Source: Cupriavidus laharis | GTDB taxonomy: Bacteria > Pseudomonadota > Gammaproteobacteria > Burkholderiales > Burkholderiaceae | NCBI RefSeq assembly: GCF_914271435.1 | Contig: NZ_CAJZAI010000006.1 | Coordinates: forward strand, 124,001-188,000 | Length of the DNA stretch: 64,000 bases | Direction: 5' to 3' | Part shown: positions 46,882 to 56,944 of the stretch, piece after piece | Layout: every line of letters starts with the position of its first letter | Numbering within the stretch: position 1 is the first letter of the stretch | Notes under the pieces: generated by a model | The model's input: only the letters and a program-made list of their open reading frames with translations | Told to the model about the DNA's origin: nothing | Databases searched by the model: none | Made by a program: the position numbers and the translations under genes

Positions 46882-47753
46882 GCCTTGCCCCTGGCGATGG
46901 CGCCGATCACGGCCGAAGCCGCCACGAAACCGAACACCGCGGTCACGGCCACCGAGGAGCCGAAGCCGGCGCAGGCCAGCCCTTGCGGACCCGCCGCAGG
47001 CGCCGCCGCGGCGGCCGGCGGTGCTTCGTCGATCTCGCAGGCCTGCTGCTCGGGCTCCGGGTATTGCAGCGGCTCGTCCGAATAGACCGCGGCAATGCCG
47101 AACTTCTTCTTCGGGTCGCGCGTAAAGCCCCAGTCCTTGCGCAGGCTTGCGCGCACCTTGGAAAGCAGCGGATCCTGAATGGTGCGCGCGAGGTCGTCGA
47201 CGCGCACGCGCGTCGGGTCGAACTGGCCGCCGGCCCCACCGCAGGTGATAACCGGCACGCCCTGGCGGCGCGCCCAGCCCAGCATGGCGGTCTTGACCCG
47301 CACCGCATCGATCGCGTCGATGACGTAGTCGTGACCGGTGCCCAGCAGTTCGGCCACGTTGTCGGCGGTGACAAAGTCATCGACCTGCGTGACCCGGCAG
47401 CGCGGGTTGATCGCCACGATGCGCTCGGCCATGGCCTCCACCTTGGCGCGCCCGTACGCATCGCCGAGTGCGTGGATCTGCCGGTTGGTATTGGACAGCG
47501 CGATATGGTCCAGGTCGATCAGCGTGATGCGCCCGACGGCGTTGCGCGCCAGCGCCTCGGCGGACCAGCTGCCAACCCCGCCGATACCCACCACGCAGAC
47601 GCTGGCAGCTTCCAGCCGCGCCAGCCCGGCATTGCCGTAAAGCCGGGCGACGCCACCGAAACGGCGGTGGTAGTCGTCGTCGGCCGGGCTTTCGTGGGTC
47701 AGCGGCTCGGGCAAGCCCGGCAGGTGGGGCGGTGGGTAGGCAGCGTCGTTCAT
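46878..47753 (-). CDS. tcdA: tRNA threonylcarbamoyladenosine dehydratase
   Basis: An E1/ThiF-like enzyme (TcdA, also CsdL) that cyclises t6A37 in tRNA to the ct6A hydantoin form using ATP. The 291-aa product has the Rossmann motif GIGGVGSWSAEALARNAVG, LIDLDHIALSNTNRQ and AIDAVRVKTAML with the later GGAGGQFDPTRVRVDDL. A Pro/Ala-rich linker (PPAAAAAPAAGPQG) and a hydrophobic C-terminal segment (VAVTAVFGFVAASAVIGAIA) follow, as in E. coli where it anchors the protein to the membrane. I start it at ATG 47753. Confidence 0.92.
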   Translation of the reverse strand: MNDAAYPPPHLPGLPEPLTHESPADDDYHRRFGGVARLYGNAGLARLEAASVCVVGIGGVGSWSAEALARNAVGRITLIDLDHIALSNTNRQIHALGDAYGRAKVEAMAERIVAINPRCRVTQVDDFVTADNVAELLGTGHDYVIDAIDAVRVKTAMLGWARRQGVPVITCGGAGGQFDPTRVRVDDLARTIQDPLLSKVRASLRKDWGFTRDPKKKFGIAAVYSDEPLQYPEPEQQACEIDEAPPAAAAAPAAGPQGLACAGFGSSVAVTAVFGFVAASAVIGAIARGKA

Positions 47754-47931
47754 GCTGGCAGTCAGTGCTGGGGAATCGGGCGGAAAAAACGTACAGGCAT
47801 GGCATGCCGCGCACGCCACCGTGTCAGCCACTCCCCGACAGGTAAGCGAAGCGCGCAACTATACAATAGACGTAGTGCCCCGTCCGCCGCACAGATTACC
47901 GGCGCCGGGTGCCCTCCACAGGAGACAAGCC

Positions 47932-50298
47932 ATGCCGGTGCGCCGCAAGGTAATTCTCTGGACAGTGCTCACGCCGATCCTGCTGATTGCCCTGCTGGTC
48001 ATCCTGATCCTGACCTTCGACTGGAACCGCGTGAAGCCCTGGCTTAACGAGCGCGTGTCGGAAGCCATCGGCCGCCCGTTCGCGATCAATGGCGACCTTA
48101 CCGTCACGTGGCGCACCGCGGAGGGGGAAACCGGCTGGCACACCCTCGTGCCATGGCCCCGGCTGTCGGCACGCGACATCACCATCGGAAACCCGGACTG
48201 GGCCAAGGCGCCGAACATCGCGACGGTACGCGAGCTGATCTTCGTGCTGCGCCCGGTGCCGTTGCTGGCGCACGAGATCGCGGTACCCACCATCGTGATC
48301 GACAGCCCTGCCGTGTGGCTCGAACGGCTGGCCGACAACCGCAATAACTGGACCTTCGACACCGGCCCGGAATCCGGGACCTCTTCCTGGCATCTGGACA
48401 TCGGTGAAGTGGTGCTCGCGCGCGGCAACCTGGCGTTGTCCGACCAGGCGCAGAAGATCGAGCTGCAGGCGATGGTCGACACCATGGGCGATGGCGCGCT
48501 GTATGACAAGGCGCGCGACGGCGCCCTGGTCGCGCCGGACGCCTCGGCGCCCGCCAGCGAATCCGCGCCAGCTACACCCGCCACACCAGCCGCGGCAAGC
48601 GCGCCGCCCGCGTCCGGACCGCCGGCCAATGCCGTTGCCGGCAACCAGCGCTATGGCCTGCGCTGGAAGGCCAGCGGCCGGTACAACGACGCGACCATCA
48701 GTGCCAGCGGCAAGGCCGGCAACGTGCTGAGCCTGCGCAATGTCAACGTGCCCTTCCCGCTGCTAGCCGACGTGCGCGTCGGCGCGACACGCGCAGTCAT
48801 CGAAGGCACGCTGGCCAACCCCGCGCACCTTGCCGCGCTGGACGTCCACCTGCAGTTGCAGGGCGACAGCATGGCCAAGCTGTACGCGCTCACGGGCATC
48901 GTGCTTCCGTCCACGCCGCCGTACGAAACGCGCGGCCGGCTCGTGGCGACGATCCGCAAGGGGGCTTCGGTCTACGCGTACCGCGGCTTCACCGGCCGCG
49001 TCGGCGGCAGCGACCTGAGTGGCACGCTGACGTTCACGCAGCGCGCACCGCGGCCGCTGCTGGCGGGCGAGCTGGTCTCCAATGAGCTGCGCTTCGTGGA
49101 CCTGGCACCGCTGATCGGCGCCAATGCGCAGCCGGGCAAGGCGGCGCCGGACAGCAACGTGCGCCAGCCTGCCGGGAAGGCGCTGCCGGTGGCGCCGTTC
49201 CGCACCGAGCGCTGGGACAGCATCGATGCCGACGTCCGCTTCACCGGCAAGCGGATCATCCGCGACGAGCGGCTGCCGATCACGAATCTGGTGACGCACC
49301 TGAAGCTGCAGGATGCGGTCCTGCTGCTCGACCCCCTGAACTTCGGCATTGCCAGCGGCAACCTCGTTTCCACCATCCGGCTCGAAGGCAAGCGCGAACC
49401 GATGGGCGCCATGGTCGACATGCGCGCGGACCACCTCAAGCTCAAGCAGTTGTTCCCGACGGTGGAATCGATGCGGGCCAGCATCGGCGAGATCAACGGC
49501 AGCGCAAGGCTGTCGGCGGCCGGCAATTCGGTGGCGGCGCTGCTGGGATCGTCCAACGGCGAAGCCAGGCTGCTGGTGGAAAACGGCACCGTGAGCAAGT
49601 TCCTGCTGGAAGCCATGGGCCTGAACGTCGGCAGCGTAATCATTTCCAAGCTGTTCGGCGACAAGCCCGTGCAGATCAACTGCGGCGTGAGCGACTTCGC
49701 CTTCACCAATGGCATCGCGCGGGCGCGCACGTTCGTGCTCGATACCCAGGACGCAGAAATCACTGCCGAAGGGGCCATCGACCTGAACAGCGAAAAGCTG
49801 GCGATGACGATCCATCCGGACTCGAAGGGCGTGCGGATCTTCTCGCTGCGCTCGCCGCTGTATGTGGGCGGCACGCTGAAGCAGCCGCGCGTGAGCCCCG
49901 ATATCGGCGTGCTCGCGCTGCGCGCCGGCGGTGCGCTAACGCTGGCGCTGCTTGCGCCCGTGGCGACGGCCGTGGTGCCGTTGGTCGACCTGTCATCGTC
50001 AAAGGAAAACCAGTGCGGCCGCCTGCTGGCGGACCTGCGCAAACGGCCGACCGCGCCGCCGCCGGGCAAGGCCTATCGTGACCCGAAAGCCCCGAACGCG
50101 GCCAGCGCAGTCGCCGCCGAACTGCGCAAGCCGGGACAGGGGAGCGCCGCCGAACAGGCAAAGCAGGCCCAGCAGGCGCAGGAAGGCCATGCCGCACCGG
50201 GCCAGCAGACTGCCGACGGCGCCCGCTCGCCCGCGCGCCAGCCCGCGGCGCCGGCCAACCGCCCGGCGAATGACGCCGAGCTGTATCAGGGCGGTTGA
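47932..50298 (+). CDS. AsmA family protein
   Basis: A 788-aa AsmA-like protein, part of the family thought to move phospholipids between inner and outer membranes. An N-terminal membrane helix (about 6-29, VILWTVLTPILLIALLVILIL) is followed by the AsmA signature (FDWNRVKPWLNERVSEAIGRPFAINGDL) and repeating beta-strand units. A Pro/Ala/Ser-rich linker spans about 205-235, and the C-terminal 100 residues are Ala/Gln/Pro-rich. ACAGGAGACAAGCC before ATG 47932 supports the start. It is divergent from tcdA. Confidence 0.88.
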   Translation: MPVRRKVILWTVLTPILLIALLVILILTFDWNRVKPWLNERVSEAIGRPFAINGDLTVTWRTAEGETGWHTLVPWPRLSARDITIGNPDWAKAPNIATVRELIFVLRPVPLLAHEIAVPTIVIDSPAVWLERLADNRNNWTFDTGPESGTSSWHLDIGEVVLARGNLALSDQAQKIELQAMVDTMGDGALYDKARDGALVAPDASAPASESAPATPATPAAASAPPASGPPANAVAGNQRYGLRWKASGRYNDATISASGKAGNVLSLRNVNVPFPLLADVRVGATRAVIEGTLANPAHLAALDVHLQLQGDSMAKLYALTGIVLPSTPPYETRGRLVATIRKGASVYAYRGFTGRVGGSDLSGTLTFTQRAPRPLLAGELVSNELRFVDLAPLIGANAQPGKAAPDSNVRQPAGKALPVAPFRTERWDSIDADVRFTGKRIIRDERLPITNLVTHLKLQDAVLLLDPLNFGIASGNLVSTIRLEGKREPMGAMVDMRADHLKLKQLFPTVESMRASIGEINGSARLSAAGNSVAALLGSSNGEARLLVENGTVSKFLLEAMGLNVGSVIISKLFGDKPVQINCGVSDFAFTNGIARARTFVLDTQDAEITAEGAIDLNSEKLAMTIHPDSKGVRIFSLRSPLYVGGTLKQPRVSPDIGVLALRAGGALTLALLAPVATAVVPLVDLSSSKENQCGRLLADLRKRPTAPPPGKAYRDPKAPNAASAVAAELRKPGQGSAAEQAKQAQQAQEGHAAPGQQTADGARSPARQPAAPANRPANDAELYQGG

Positions 50299-50468
50299 CG
50301 CCCTTGCACCGCCGACGCTGCAAATTCACAACACTTGTGCATGAATTGCCCGGTTGTCGCGAATCGGCGTTGTGCCAGGCCCACAGCCGGCGCATAATTA
50401 AACGGCCATTTACAAGATGTATCAAACAAATGGCACACTCCAGGTGCCGGCAACGGCGCCCTTCCGAA

Positions 50469-50497
50469 GGTGCGGCCTGTGGCCGCCCTTGTTTTTT
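50469..50497 (+). terminator. Possible intrinsic terminator before the MFS gene
   Basis: TGCGGCC and GGCCGCC (with one mismatch in the extended stem) flank TGT around 50471-50488, followed by TTGTTTTTTG. It would end asmA transcripts or attenuate those reading into the MFS gene. Confidence 0.4.
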
Positions 50498-50546
50498 GTT
50501 GTCCGTTGCAAGCCGGCAACAAGAACCCAATTCGCCGCCCGCCCCC

Positions 50547-51752
50547 ATGACGCTGCCCCATGCCGCCGTCCCGCCGATCAGCTGGCTGATCGCGCTGACG
50601 GTGTGCAATCACGTGGCGTTCAATGCCAGCCGCGTGGTGGTATCGCTGCTTGCCATTTCCCTGAAGGCGTCGACTGTTACGCTGGGCTTGCTGATGTCGC
50701 TCTATGCGCTGCTGCCCATGCTGCTCGCGATCCGTGCGGGCAAGCGCATTGACGAGATCGGCCCGCGCAAGCCGATGATGGCGGGCTCGCTGATGGTCGT
50801 GGCCGGCACCCTGCTTCCGGCGATGTGGCAGGAGATTACCGCGCTGTACTTCTCCTGCGCGCTGATCGGCGTGGGCTTCATGCTGGTCCAGGTGGCAATG
50901 CAGTTGCTGATCGGCCAGGTTTCCACCAACGACACCCGTCTGCGCAACTACACGCTGCACGCACTGGGCTTGTCGGTGTCGGGCACGCTTGGGCCGGTGG
51001 TGATGGGCTATGTGATCGAGCACGCCGGATTCCGGCCCGCTTTCCTGGTACTGGTCGCCGTCGCGCTGGCCGGCCAGGCCGGACTGCAGTGGGTGCGTCC
51101 GCGCCTGCCCGCGCAAGGCGGCAATGCCGGGCGCATCGCCATCGAAGATGGCAGCCGCCGCTCCACGCTTGACCTGCTGCAGTATCCGGAACTGCGCGCC
51201 GTCTTTATCGCCAGCGCGGTACTGTCGGCCGCCTGGGACCTGCACGCGTTCCTGATCCCCATCCAGGGATCGCGCATCGGCCTGTCGCCGTCGTCGATCG
51301 GCTGGGTGCTGGGCGCATTCGCGATCGCCACCTTCGCCATTCGCGTGGCCATGCCGCTGGTGTCGCGCCGGCTGTCGGAGTGGAAGATCATCCGCATCGC
51401 GCTGATGATCGGTGCGACGGCCTACCTGATCTATCCGTTCGTCACCCATTTCTGGATGATGTGCGGTCTGGCCTTCATCCTCGGCCTGGCGCTTGGCAGT
51501 GCCCAGCCCAATGTCATGAACATCCTCCATACCGCCTCGCCCAGCGGCCGTGCCGGCGAGGCGCTGGGACTGCGTTCGGCGGTGCTCAATACCAGCCAAG
51601 TAGTGTGGCCGCTCACGTTCGGCGTGGTCGGCACGGCACTGGGCATGCTGCCCATCTTCCTTTCGATGGCTGGCGCCATGAGCATGGCCGGTATCTATTC
51701 GCGGCGGCAGTCGCGCGTCGCGCCGGCGGAGCTCTCTCCACCCACGCATTGA
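50547..51752 (+). CDS. MFS transporter
   Basis: A 401-aa inner-membrane protein with about twelve hydrophobic segments, a major facilitator. The loop motif between helices 2 and 3 is RAGKRIDEIGPRKPMMAGS, a variant of the GxxxDRxGRR pattern. No close match lets me name a substrate. Start at ATG 50547; the open frame extends upstream to 50295 but with no signal-like or conserved sequence. pdxH follows after 84 bp. Confidence 0.85.
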   Translation: MTLPHAAVPPISWLIALTVCNHVAFNASRVVVSLLAISLKASTVTLGLLMSLYALLPMLLAIRAGKRIDEIGPRKPMMAGSLMVVAGTLLPAMWQEITALYFSCALIGVGFMLVQVAMQLLIGQVSTNDTRLRNYTLHALGLSVSGTLGPVVMGYVIEHAGFRPAFLVLVAVALAGQAGLQWVRPRLPAQGGNAGRIAIEDGSRRSTLDLLQYPELRAVFIASAVLSAAWDLHAFLIPIQGSRIGLSPSSIGWVLGAFAIATFAIRVAMPLVSRRLSEWKIIRIALMIGATAYLIYPFVTHFWMMCGLAFILGLALGSAQPNVMNILHTASPSGRAGEALGLRSAVLNTSQVVWPLTFGVVGTALGMLPIFLSMAGAMSMAGIYSRRQSRVAPAELSPPTH

Positions 51753-51836
51753 TTTGCCGGCACACAAAAGCGGCTTGCGGCGCATTCGCTATACTCAAAT
51801 CAACCGGATTTCCGGCAGATTCCAACCGATTGCGAC

Positions 51837-52472
51837 ATGACTCAACTCGCTGACCTCCGCCGTACCTATGTCCTGGGCTCGCTGAACGAATCGGACGTGG
51901 CGGCCGACCCGATGGCCCAGTTCAAACGCTGGTTCGACGAGGCCGTGACCGCCAAGCTGCCCGAGCCCAACGCGATGACGCTGGCCACCGTCGACGCCGA
52001 CGGCCAGCCGTCGGCCCGTATCGTCCTGCTCAAGGGCATGGACGAGAAGGGCTTTACCTTCTTCACCAACTACGAAAGCCGCAAGGGACTCGACCTTGCC
52101 GCCAACCCGCGCGCGGCGCTGCTGTTCCACTGGGTGCAACTGGAGCGCCAGGTACGCGTGGAAGGCCAGGTCGAAAAGGTCGCCGACGACGAGAGCGACG
52201 CCTACTACGCTTCGCGCCCGCTGGGCTCGCGCCTGGGTGCCTGGGCCTCGGAGCAGAGCAAGGAAGTCCCCGGGCGCGATGTGCTCGAGCAACGCGAATC
52301 CGAGTACCGCGCCAAGTTCGGCGAGAACCCGCCACGGCCGGCACACTGGGGCGGGTACCGTCTGGTTCCGACCGCACTCGAGTTCTGGCAAGGCCGGCCG
52401 TCTCGGCTGCATGACCGCATCGCCTATCGGCAGGACGCCGCCGGCTGGAAGATCGTGCGGCTGTCGCCATGA
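51837..52472 (+). CDS. pdxH: Pyridoxamine 5'-phosphate oxidase
   Basis: FMN-dependent oxidase making pyridoxal 5'-phosphate from pyridoxine- or pyridoxamine-phosphate. The 211-aa product shows [28 protein letters not shown] for FMN binding and the C-terminal signature [30 protein letters not shown], complete and of normal length. It is preceded by a TATACT -10-like hexamer at 51790-51795. It supplies the PLP used by the threonine aldolase and kynureninase in this window. Confidence 0.97.
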   Translation: MTQLADLRRTYVLGSLNESDVAADPMAQFKRWFDEAVTAKLPEPNAMTLATVDADGQPSARIVLLKGMDEKGFTFFTNYESRKGLDLAANPRAALLFHWVQLERQVRVEGQVEKVADDESDAYYASRPLGSRLGAWASEQSKEVPGRDVLEQRESEYRAKFGENPPRPAHWGGYRLVPTALEFWQGRPSRLHDRIAYRQDAAGWKIVRLSP

Positions 52473-52682
52473 CGGGTACGCGGCACAAGTCGGCGAATTG
52501 TCCTAAAGTGGGATAAGCGTCGCTTTGGGACCGTGTCAGCCACCGCGTGCTGCGACGCTCACGCGGATCGCCTGAACACGCCCCGCTACCGCGACCAGGC
52601 CGCGCCGGGCAGCGACTGCCCTGCTGTCTTCGTCCGGCGCCTTCGTTCGTCACGTGTGCCGCAACGACAGGAGGTAACGCGC

Positions 52683-53918
52683 ATGTTCTTCAAGCAAGCC
52701 CTCGACAAGCAACTGGACAACTGGATCGCCGACCTGCGCGAGCACGCCAACCTGCCCGTCAAGCTACGCCTGTGGAACGGCAGCGAATACCCCCTCGGTA
52801 GTTTCGACAAGCCGAACGTGACGCTGACGGTGCGCGAGGCAGGCGCCCTGCCCCTGTTGCTCACCCCGAGCCTGGACAATCTCGGCGAAGCCTATGTCCA
52901 GGAAAAGATCGACCTCGATGGCAAACTGGCCGACATCATCGATGTCGGCTACCGCTTCTCGGCGGCGGCCAAGCGGCGCGCCGGCGGTGCGCTGGCCAAG
53001 GTGGCCCATCATTTCACGCATACCAAGCAGGAAGACAAGGACGCCATCCAGTACCACTACGATGTGTCCAACGAGTTCTACAGCCAGTGGCTGGACCCGA
53101 ACATGGTCTATTCCTGTGCGTATTTCGAGCATGGCAATGAAGACCTGGCCACGGCGCAGCTCAAGAAGATCGACCACATCCTGACCAAGATCCGGTTGCG
53201 GCCGGACCAGACGCTGCTGGATATCGGCTGCGGCTGGGGCGCGCTGGTGCTGCGCGCCGCGCAGAAATTCGGTGCGCGCTGCGTCGGCATCACGCTGTCG
53301 CAGAACCAGTTCGACCTGGCCACCGCACGCGTCAGGGCAGCCGGGCTGTCAGACCGCATCGAGGTCCGCCTGCAGGACTATCGGGACATCACCGGCACAT
53401 TCGATCGCATCACCAGCGTCGGCATGTTCGAGCATGTGGGCAAAAAGAACCTCACGGGCTATTTCGGACGTATGCGCGGACTGTTGGCCGACAACGGCGT
53501 GGCCATGAACCATGGCATCACGCTGCCCGACCCCAGCGATGCGCCGATGGACGGCTCCGGGTTCATGGACCGCTATGTGTTTCCGCAGGGCGAGCTGCCG
53601 CATATCGGGCTGGTGCTCAAGACCATGCAGGAAGGCGGACTGGAAGCGTTTGACGTGGAGCTGCTGCGCCGCCATTATGCGCAGACCCTGCGGCACTGGG
53701 CCGACAACTTCGAAGCGCGCGCCAGCGCCATCCGCGACATCGTGGGCGAGAAGAAATACCGCATCTGGCGCGTCTACCTGGCCGGCTGCGCGCACGCCTT
53801 CGACACCGACCAGATGTCGATCTACCAGGTCGTGTGCCACAAGGCGGGCGAGCCGTCGTCGGGCATCCCCTGGTCGCGCCGCTATATCTATGACCACCCG
53901 ATTGGCCAGAACGATTGA
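52683..53918 (+). CDS. cfa: Cyclopropane-fatty-acyl-phospholipid synthase
   Basis: SAM-dependent enzyme adding a methylene group to double bonds of membrane lipid chains. The 411-aa protein has a lipid-binding N-terminal domain and a methyltransferase core with LLDIGCGWGALVLRAAQ at about 178-194, SVGMFEHVGKKN and MNHGITLPD; the C-terminal YRIWRVYLAGCAHAFD is also conserved. Start ATG 52683 has a strong AGGAGGTAA site. Its TGA stop overlaps the TTG start of the following gene. Confidence 0.94.
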   Translation: MFFKQALDKQLDNWIADLREHANLPVKLRLWNGSEYPLGSFDKPNVTLTVREAGALPLLLTPSLDNLGEAYVQEKIDLDGKLADIIDVGYRFSAAAKRRAGGALAKVAHHFTHTKQEDKDAIQYHYDVSNEFYSQWLDPNMVYSCAYFEHGNEDLATAQLKKIDHILTKIRLRPDQTLLDIGCGWGALVLRAAQKFGARCVGITLSQNQFDLATARVRAAGLSDRIEVRLQDYRDITGTFDRITSVGMFEHVGKKNLTGYFGRMRGLLADNGVAMNHGITLPDPSDAPMDGSGFMDRYVFPQGELPHIGLVLKTMQEGGLEAFDVELLRRHYAQTLRHWADNFEARASAIRDIVGEKKYRIWRVYLAGCAHAFDTDQMSIYQVVCHKAGEPSSGIPWSRRYIYDHPIGQND

Positions 53919-54976
53919 CTGAAGACCTGTTTGGCGAACTGCTTCCGCCAGCTTCACCGCCGGAACCGCGCGCCGCCGATGGCGGCGCCACTGGCACATC
54001 AAGCCAACCCACCCGCGGCAAATCCGTCCTGCCGGCACGGCTGGATCCCTCCCTGCATGCGCTGGCGAAAAGGCTGCCGATCAACCTCTATCTCGGCACC
54101 TCGTCGTGGTCCTACAACGGCTGGAACGGCCTTGTCTATGACGGCGAATACAGCGACAGCCTGCTCTCGCGCAAGGGCCTAGCCGCGTACTCGCAGCATC
54201 CGCTGCTGCGCGCGGCCGGCATCGACCGTGGCTTCTACGGCCCGATCCCGCTCGCAGACTACTTGTCCTATGCGGCGCAAGTACCGGAGCCGTTCCGCTT
54301 CCTGGTGAAGGCGCCTGCCAGCGTCTGCGATGCGTGGCTGCGCGGGTCGGACGGCGTCGGGCGGCTGGCCAATGCCGCCTTCCTCGACGCGGAGATCGCA
54401 ATCCGCGACTTCATCACGCCGGCCACCAGCGGACTGGGCGCCAAGTGCGGGCCGCTGCTGTTCCAGCTTTCTCCCCTGGGCAGCCTGGCGAACGATGGCG
54501 CGGCCTTCATCGAGCGGCTCGACGGCTTCCTTTCCGCGTTGCCGCCGCTGGATCCGTCCATCACGCCGCACGCCTGCTACGCCGTGGAGATGCGCGACCC
54601 CGGCCTGCTGACGCCGCGCTACATCAAGCTGTTGCGCAAACACGGCGTGCGCTTCTGCCTGTCGGCACGCGACCGGCTGCCGCCGGTGCACCGCCAGGCT
54701 TCTGCCCAGGCCCTGATGGATGCCGAAGCGCCGGGTCCGCTCGTGCTGCGCTGGATGCTCCACGCCGGGCGGCCTTACGAGGTCGCCGAGTCCATCTATT
54801 CGCCGTTCAATCGCCTGGTGGACGAAGACCCCGAAACGCGCGATGCCATCGCGGACCTGGTCGCGCGCACGCTGCGCGCCGGCCAAAGCGCGACCGTCAT
54901 CATCAGCAACAAGGCGGAGGGCTCGGCGCCCCTGACGTGCGTGCGCCTGGCCGAAGCGATCGCGGCGCGCCTGTGA
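53915..54976 (+). CDS. DUF72 family protein (YecE-like)
   Basis: A 353-aa DUF72/YecE protein, a TIM-barrel-like family of unknown function. LYLGTSSWSYNGWNGLVYDGEY near 58-79, RFLVKAPASVCD and CYAVEMRDPGLLTPRYIKLLRKHGVRFCLS are characteristic. It has an additional Pro/Ala-rich stretch at 12-35. The start is a TTG at 53915 that overlaps the cfa stop codon (TTGA), so coupling to cfa is probable; the first ATG downstream is too far inside. Function unknown. Confidence 0.85.
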   Translation: MTEDLFGELLPPASPPEPRAADGGATGTSSQPTRGKSVLPARLDPSLHALAKRLPINLYLGTSSWSYNGWNGLVYDGEYSDSLLSRKGLAAYSQHPLLRAAGIDRGFYGPIPLADYLSYAAQVPEPFRFLVKAPASVCDAWLRGSDGVGRLANAAFLDAEIAIRDFITPATSGLGAKCGPLLFQLSPLGSLANDGAAFIERLDGFLSALPPLDPSITPHACYAVEMRDPGLLTPRYIKLLRKHGVRFCLSARDRLPPVHRQASAQALMDAEAPGPLVLRWMLHAGRPYEVAESIYSPFNRLVDEDPETRDAIADLVARTLRAGQSATVIISNKAEGSAPLTCVRLAEAIAARL

Positions 54977-54986
54977 ACGCGTGCTG

Positions 54987-55529
54987 CTAGCGGCGCAGCT
55001 TGCTCGCGAACTTCTCGCGGAACTTGGCCAGCTTGGGCGAGATGACGAAGGCGCAGTAGCCCTGGCTCGGATGGTCCTGGTAGTAGTTCTGGTGGCTGAC
55101 TTCGGCGCGCCAGTACGGCTGTTCCGGCTCGATCTGCGTCACGATGGGCGCGTCGAAGGCCTTGCCGGCGACCAGCTCGCGCATGACGTACTCCGCCACG
55201 GCGCGCTGCGCCTCGGAATGGGTGAAGATGACGGAGCGGTACTGCGGGCCCACGTCATTGCCCTGCCGGTTCAGCGTAGTCGGGTCATGGATAGCAAAAA
55301 AGATCTCGATGATCTCGCGGTAGGTAATGACTGCAGGATCGAAGGTCACGCGCACGACTTCGGCGTGGCCGGTGTCGCCTTCGCAGACCTGCTGGTAGCT
55401 CGGGTGGCTCACGTGGCCGCCGGTGTAGCCGGACTCCACCGCGCGTACGCCGTTCACCTGCTGGTACACCGCTTCCAGGCACCAGAAGCATCCGCCACCC
55501 AGCGTCGCCGTATCCAGTCCGTGTTCCAT
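54987..55529 (-). CDS. msrA: Peptide methionine sulfoxide reductase MsrA
   Basis: Reduces the S-epimer of methionine sulfoxide in proteins. The 180-aa product has the catalytic GGGCFWCLEAVY with Cys14 and Cys17, and VSGYTGGH-like ESGYTGGHVSHPSYQQVC. The usual resolving cysteine at the C-terminus is seen in QGYCAFVIS. I take the ATG at 55529 because GGGAG lies 7 nt upstream of it; an in-frame ATG at 55553 would add eight residues. No MsrB gene is near. Confidence 0.95.
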   Translation of the reverse strand: MEHGLDTATLGGGCFWCLEAVYQQVNGVRAVESGYTGGHVSHPSYQQVCEGDTGHAEVVRVTFDPAVITYREIIEIFFAIHDPTTLNRQGNDVGPQYRSVIFTHSEAQRAVAEYVMRELVAGKAFDAPIVTQIEPEQPYWRAEVSHQNYYQDHPSQGYCAFVISPKLAKFREKFASKLRR

Positions 55530-55838
55530 GTTCGCCGCTCCCCCGGAATCCATCCGTTGTGTCAAGGTATCGACCTCAAGCATAAGCGCAGATAAGGCAC
55601 TTTGCCTGCGGGTTATCCAGGCCGGGCGAGCACTATTGCTGCCCCGCCAGCGCAGCGGCTTTCCAAACCCGTTACAATTCTCAAGAATCTGCCGCCGATA
55701 GGACACATCGTTGCATGGCGCGACATCGAGGCGCGGGCCCGAAAGTATCTCGCCGCCAACGTTGCCTGCCACACCGACGCCAGCACGCACCTGGCCTGAT
55801 CTTGTCCCTGTCGCCGCGACCCCCAACTATGAATCATC
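55530..55838. other. 309-bp divergent gap, msrA / flavin reductase
   Basis: No coding sequence is convincing. GTTACAATTC at 55670-55679 contains the -10-like TACAAT on the plus strand, without a clear -35; the rest has no repeats that I recognise. Confidence 0.5.
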
Positions 55839-56423
55839 ATGACCGCCAGTGGAGCCCTTGCGATGGGCATGCCTGAAGCCCCGCCGCGGGAGGCCGGCCA
55901 GGCCGCTTCGCCGGATTTCGATTCGCTGCATTTCCGCCGCACGCTGTCGCAGTTCGCGACCGGCGTGACGGTCATTACGACGCGTGCGAGTGCCAGATCC
56001 GTGGCGGCCGGAGCCCCCCCGTTCATCGGCATCACGGCCAGTTCGTTCAATTCCGTGTCGCTGGATCCGCCGCTGGTGCTGTGGAGCATGGCCATGCGTG
56101 CCAACAGCCTGCCCATGTTCCGCGACGGCTCGCACTACATCGTGAACGTGCTGTCAGCGTCGCAGCTCGACCTGTGCAAGCGCTTCTCCACGCTCAAGGG
56201 GGACCGCTTCGCCGGCGTGGACTACCGCCTGTCCGAAAACGGACTGCCGATCCTGAGCAATGCGCTGGCCTGGTTCGAATGCCACAACCGCAGCCGCTAC
56301 GACGAAGGCGACCACATCATCTTCGTCGGTGAGGTGGAGCGCTGTGGCGTGCTTGAGAGCCACGAGCCGCCACTGGTATTCCAGAACGGCATCTTTTCGA
56401 CCACCACGCCACTGGAAGACTGA
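55839..56423 (+). CDS. Flavin reductase family protein
   Basis: A 194-aa split-barrel flavin reductase (flavoprotein reductase-like, HpaC/RutF group). FRRTLSQFATGVTVITTRA, FIGITASSFNSVSLDPPLVLWSMA and EVERCGVLESHEPPLVF are typical; such enzymes deliver FMNH2 to two-component monooxygenases, though no monooxygenase lies next to it. The ATG at 55839 is followed by Met at 55863 (second possible start). It converges on the AsnC-type gene. Confidence 0.87.
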   Translation: MTASGALAMGMPEAPPREAGQAASPDFDSLHFRRTLSQFATGVTVITTRASARSVAAGAPPFIGITASSFNSVSLDPPLVLWSMAMRANSLPMFRDGSHYIVNVLSASQLDLCKRFSTLKGDRFAGVDYRLSENGLPILSNALAWFECHNRSRYDEGDHIIFVGEVERCGVLESHEPPLVFQNGIFSTTTPLED

Positions 56424-56455
56424 CGGCCGCAGCGCGCCGCCCTCAGCCCCACCGT

Positions 56456-56944
56456 TCAACTTCCCGCGGGATCCGCGGCCCTCAGCACGGCCAGTGGTGA
56501 ACTGTCGGTCTTGATCCGCTGCAGCACGATGTTGGAGCGGATATCCATCACGCCAGGCGTGCGGTACAGCCGGTTCACGATGAAATCCGAGTAGTGCTTC
56601 AGGTTGCGCGCCTGCACACGCAGGATGTAGTTGCTGTCGCCGGTGATGATGTAGGCCGACAGCACCTCGGGCCATGCCTGCACCGCCGCGATGAAGGTGT
56701 CGTGCCAGCCTTCCACATCGTGCCGCATCGAGACCTGCACGATCGCCTCCAGCTCCAGCCCCAGACGCTCGGCGTCGAACCACGCGCGGTAACCGCCGAT
56801 CACGCCGGATTCCTCCAGCAGCCGCACCCGGCGCAGGCACGCCGACGGCGACAGGGCCACGCGGTCGGCCAGGTCCTGGTTGCTGATGCGGCCGTGCTCC
56901 TGGAGGCACTCCAGGATGCGCAGATCGATAGGATCAAGATTCAT
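56456..56944 (-). CDS. kynR: Lrp/AsnC regulator, probable KynR
   Basis: A 162-aa Lrp/AsnC-type regulator: N-terminal winged helix (residues 1-55, [38 protein letters not shown]) and C-terminal RAM ligand-binding domain ([23 protein letters not shown]). It diverges from kynBUA, and in Pseudomonas an AsnC-type protein in that position, KynR, activates the kyn genes with kynurenine; the same role is inferred here. The first two bases of the upstream region already enter the ATTCGAAT repeat. Confidence 0.85.
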   Translation of the reverse strand: MNLDPIDLRILECLQEHGRISNQDLADRVALSPSACLRRVRLLEESGVIGGYRAWFDAERLGLELEAIVQVSMRHDVEGWHDTFIAAVQAWPEVLSAYIITGDSNYILRVQARNLKHYSDFIVNRLYRTPGVMDIRSNIVLQRIKTDSSPLAVLRAADPAGS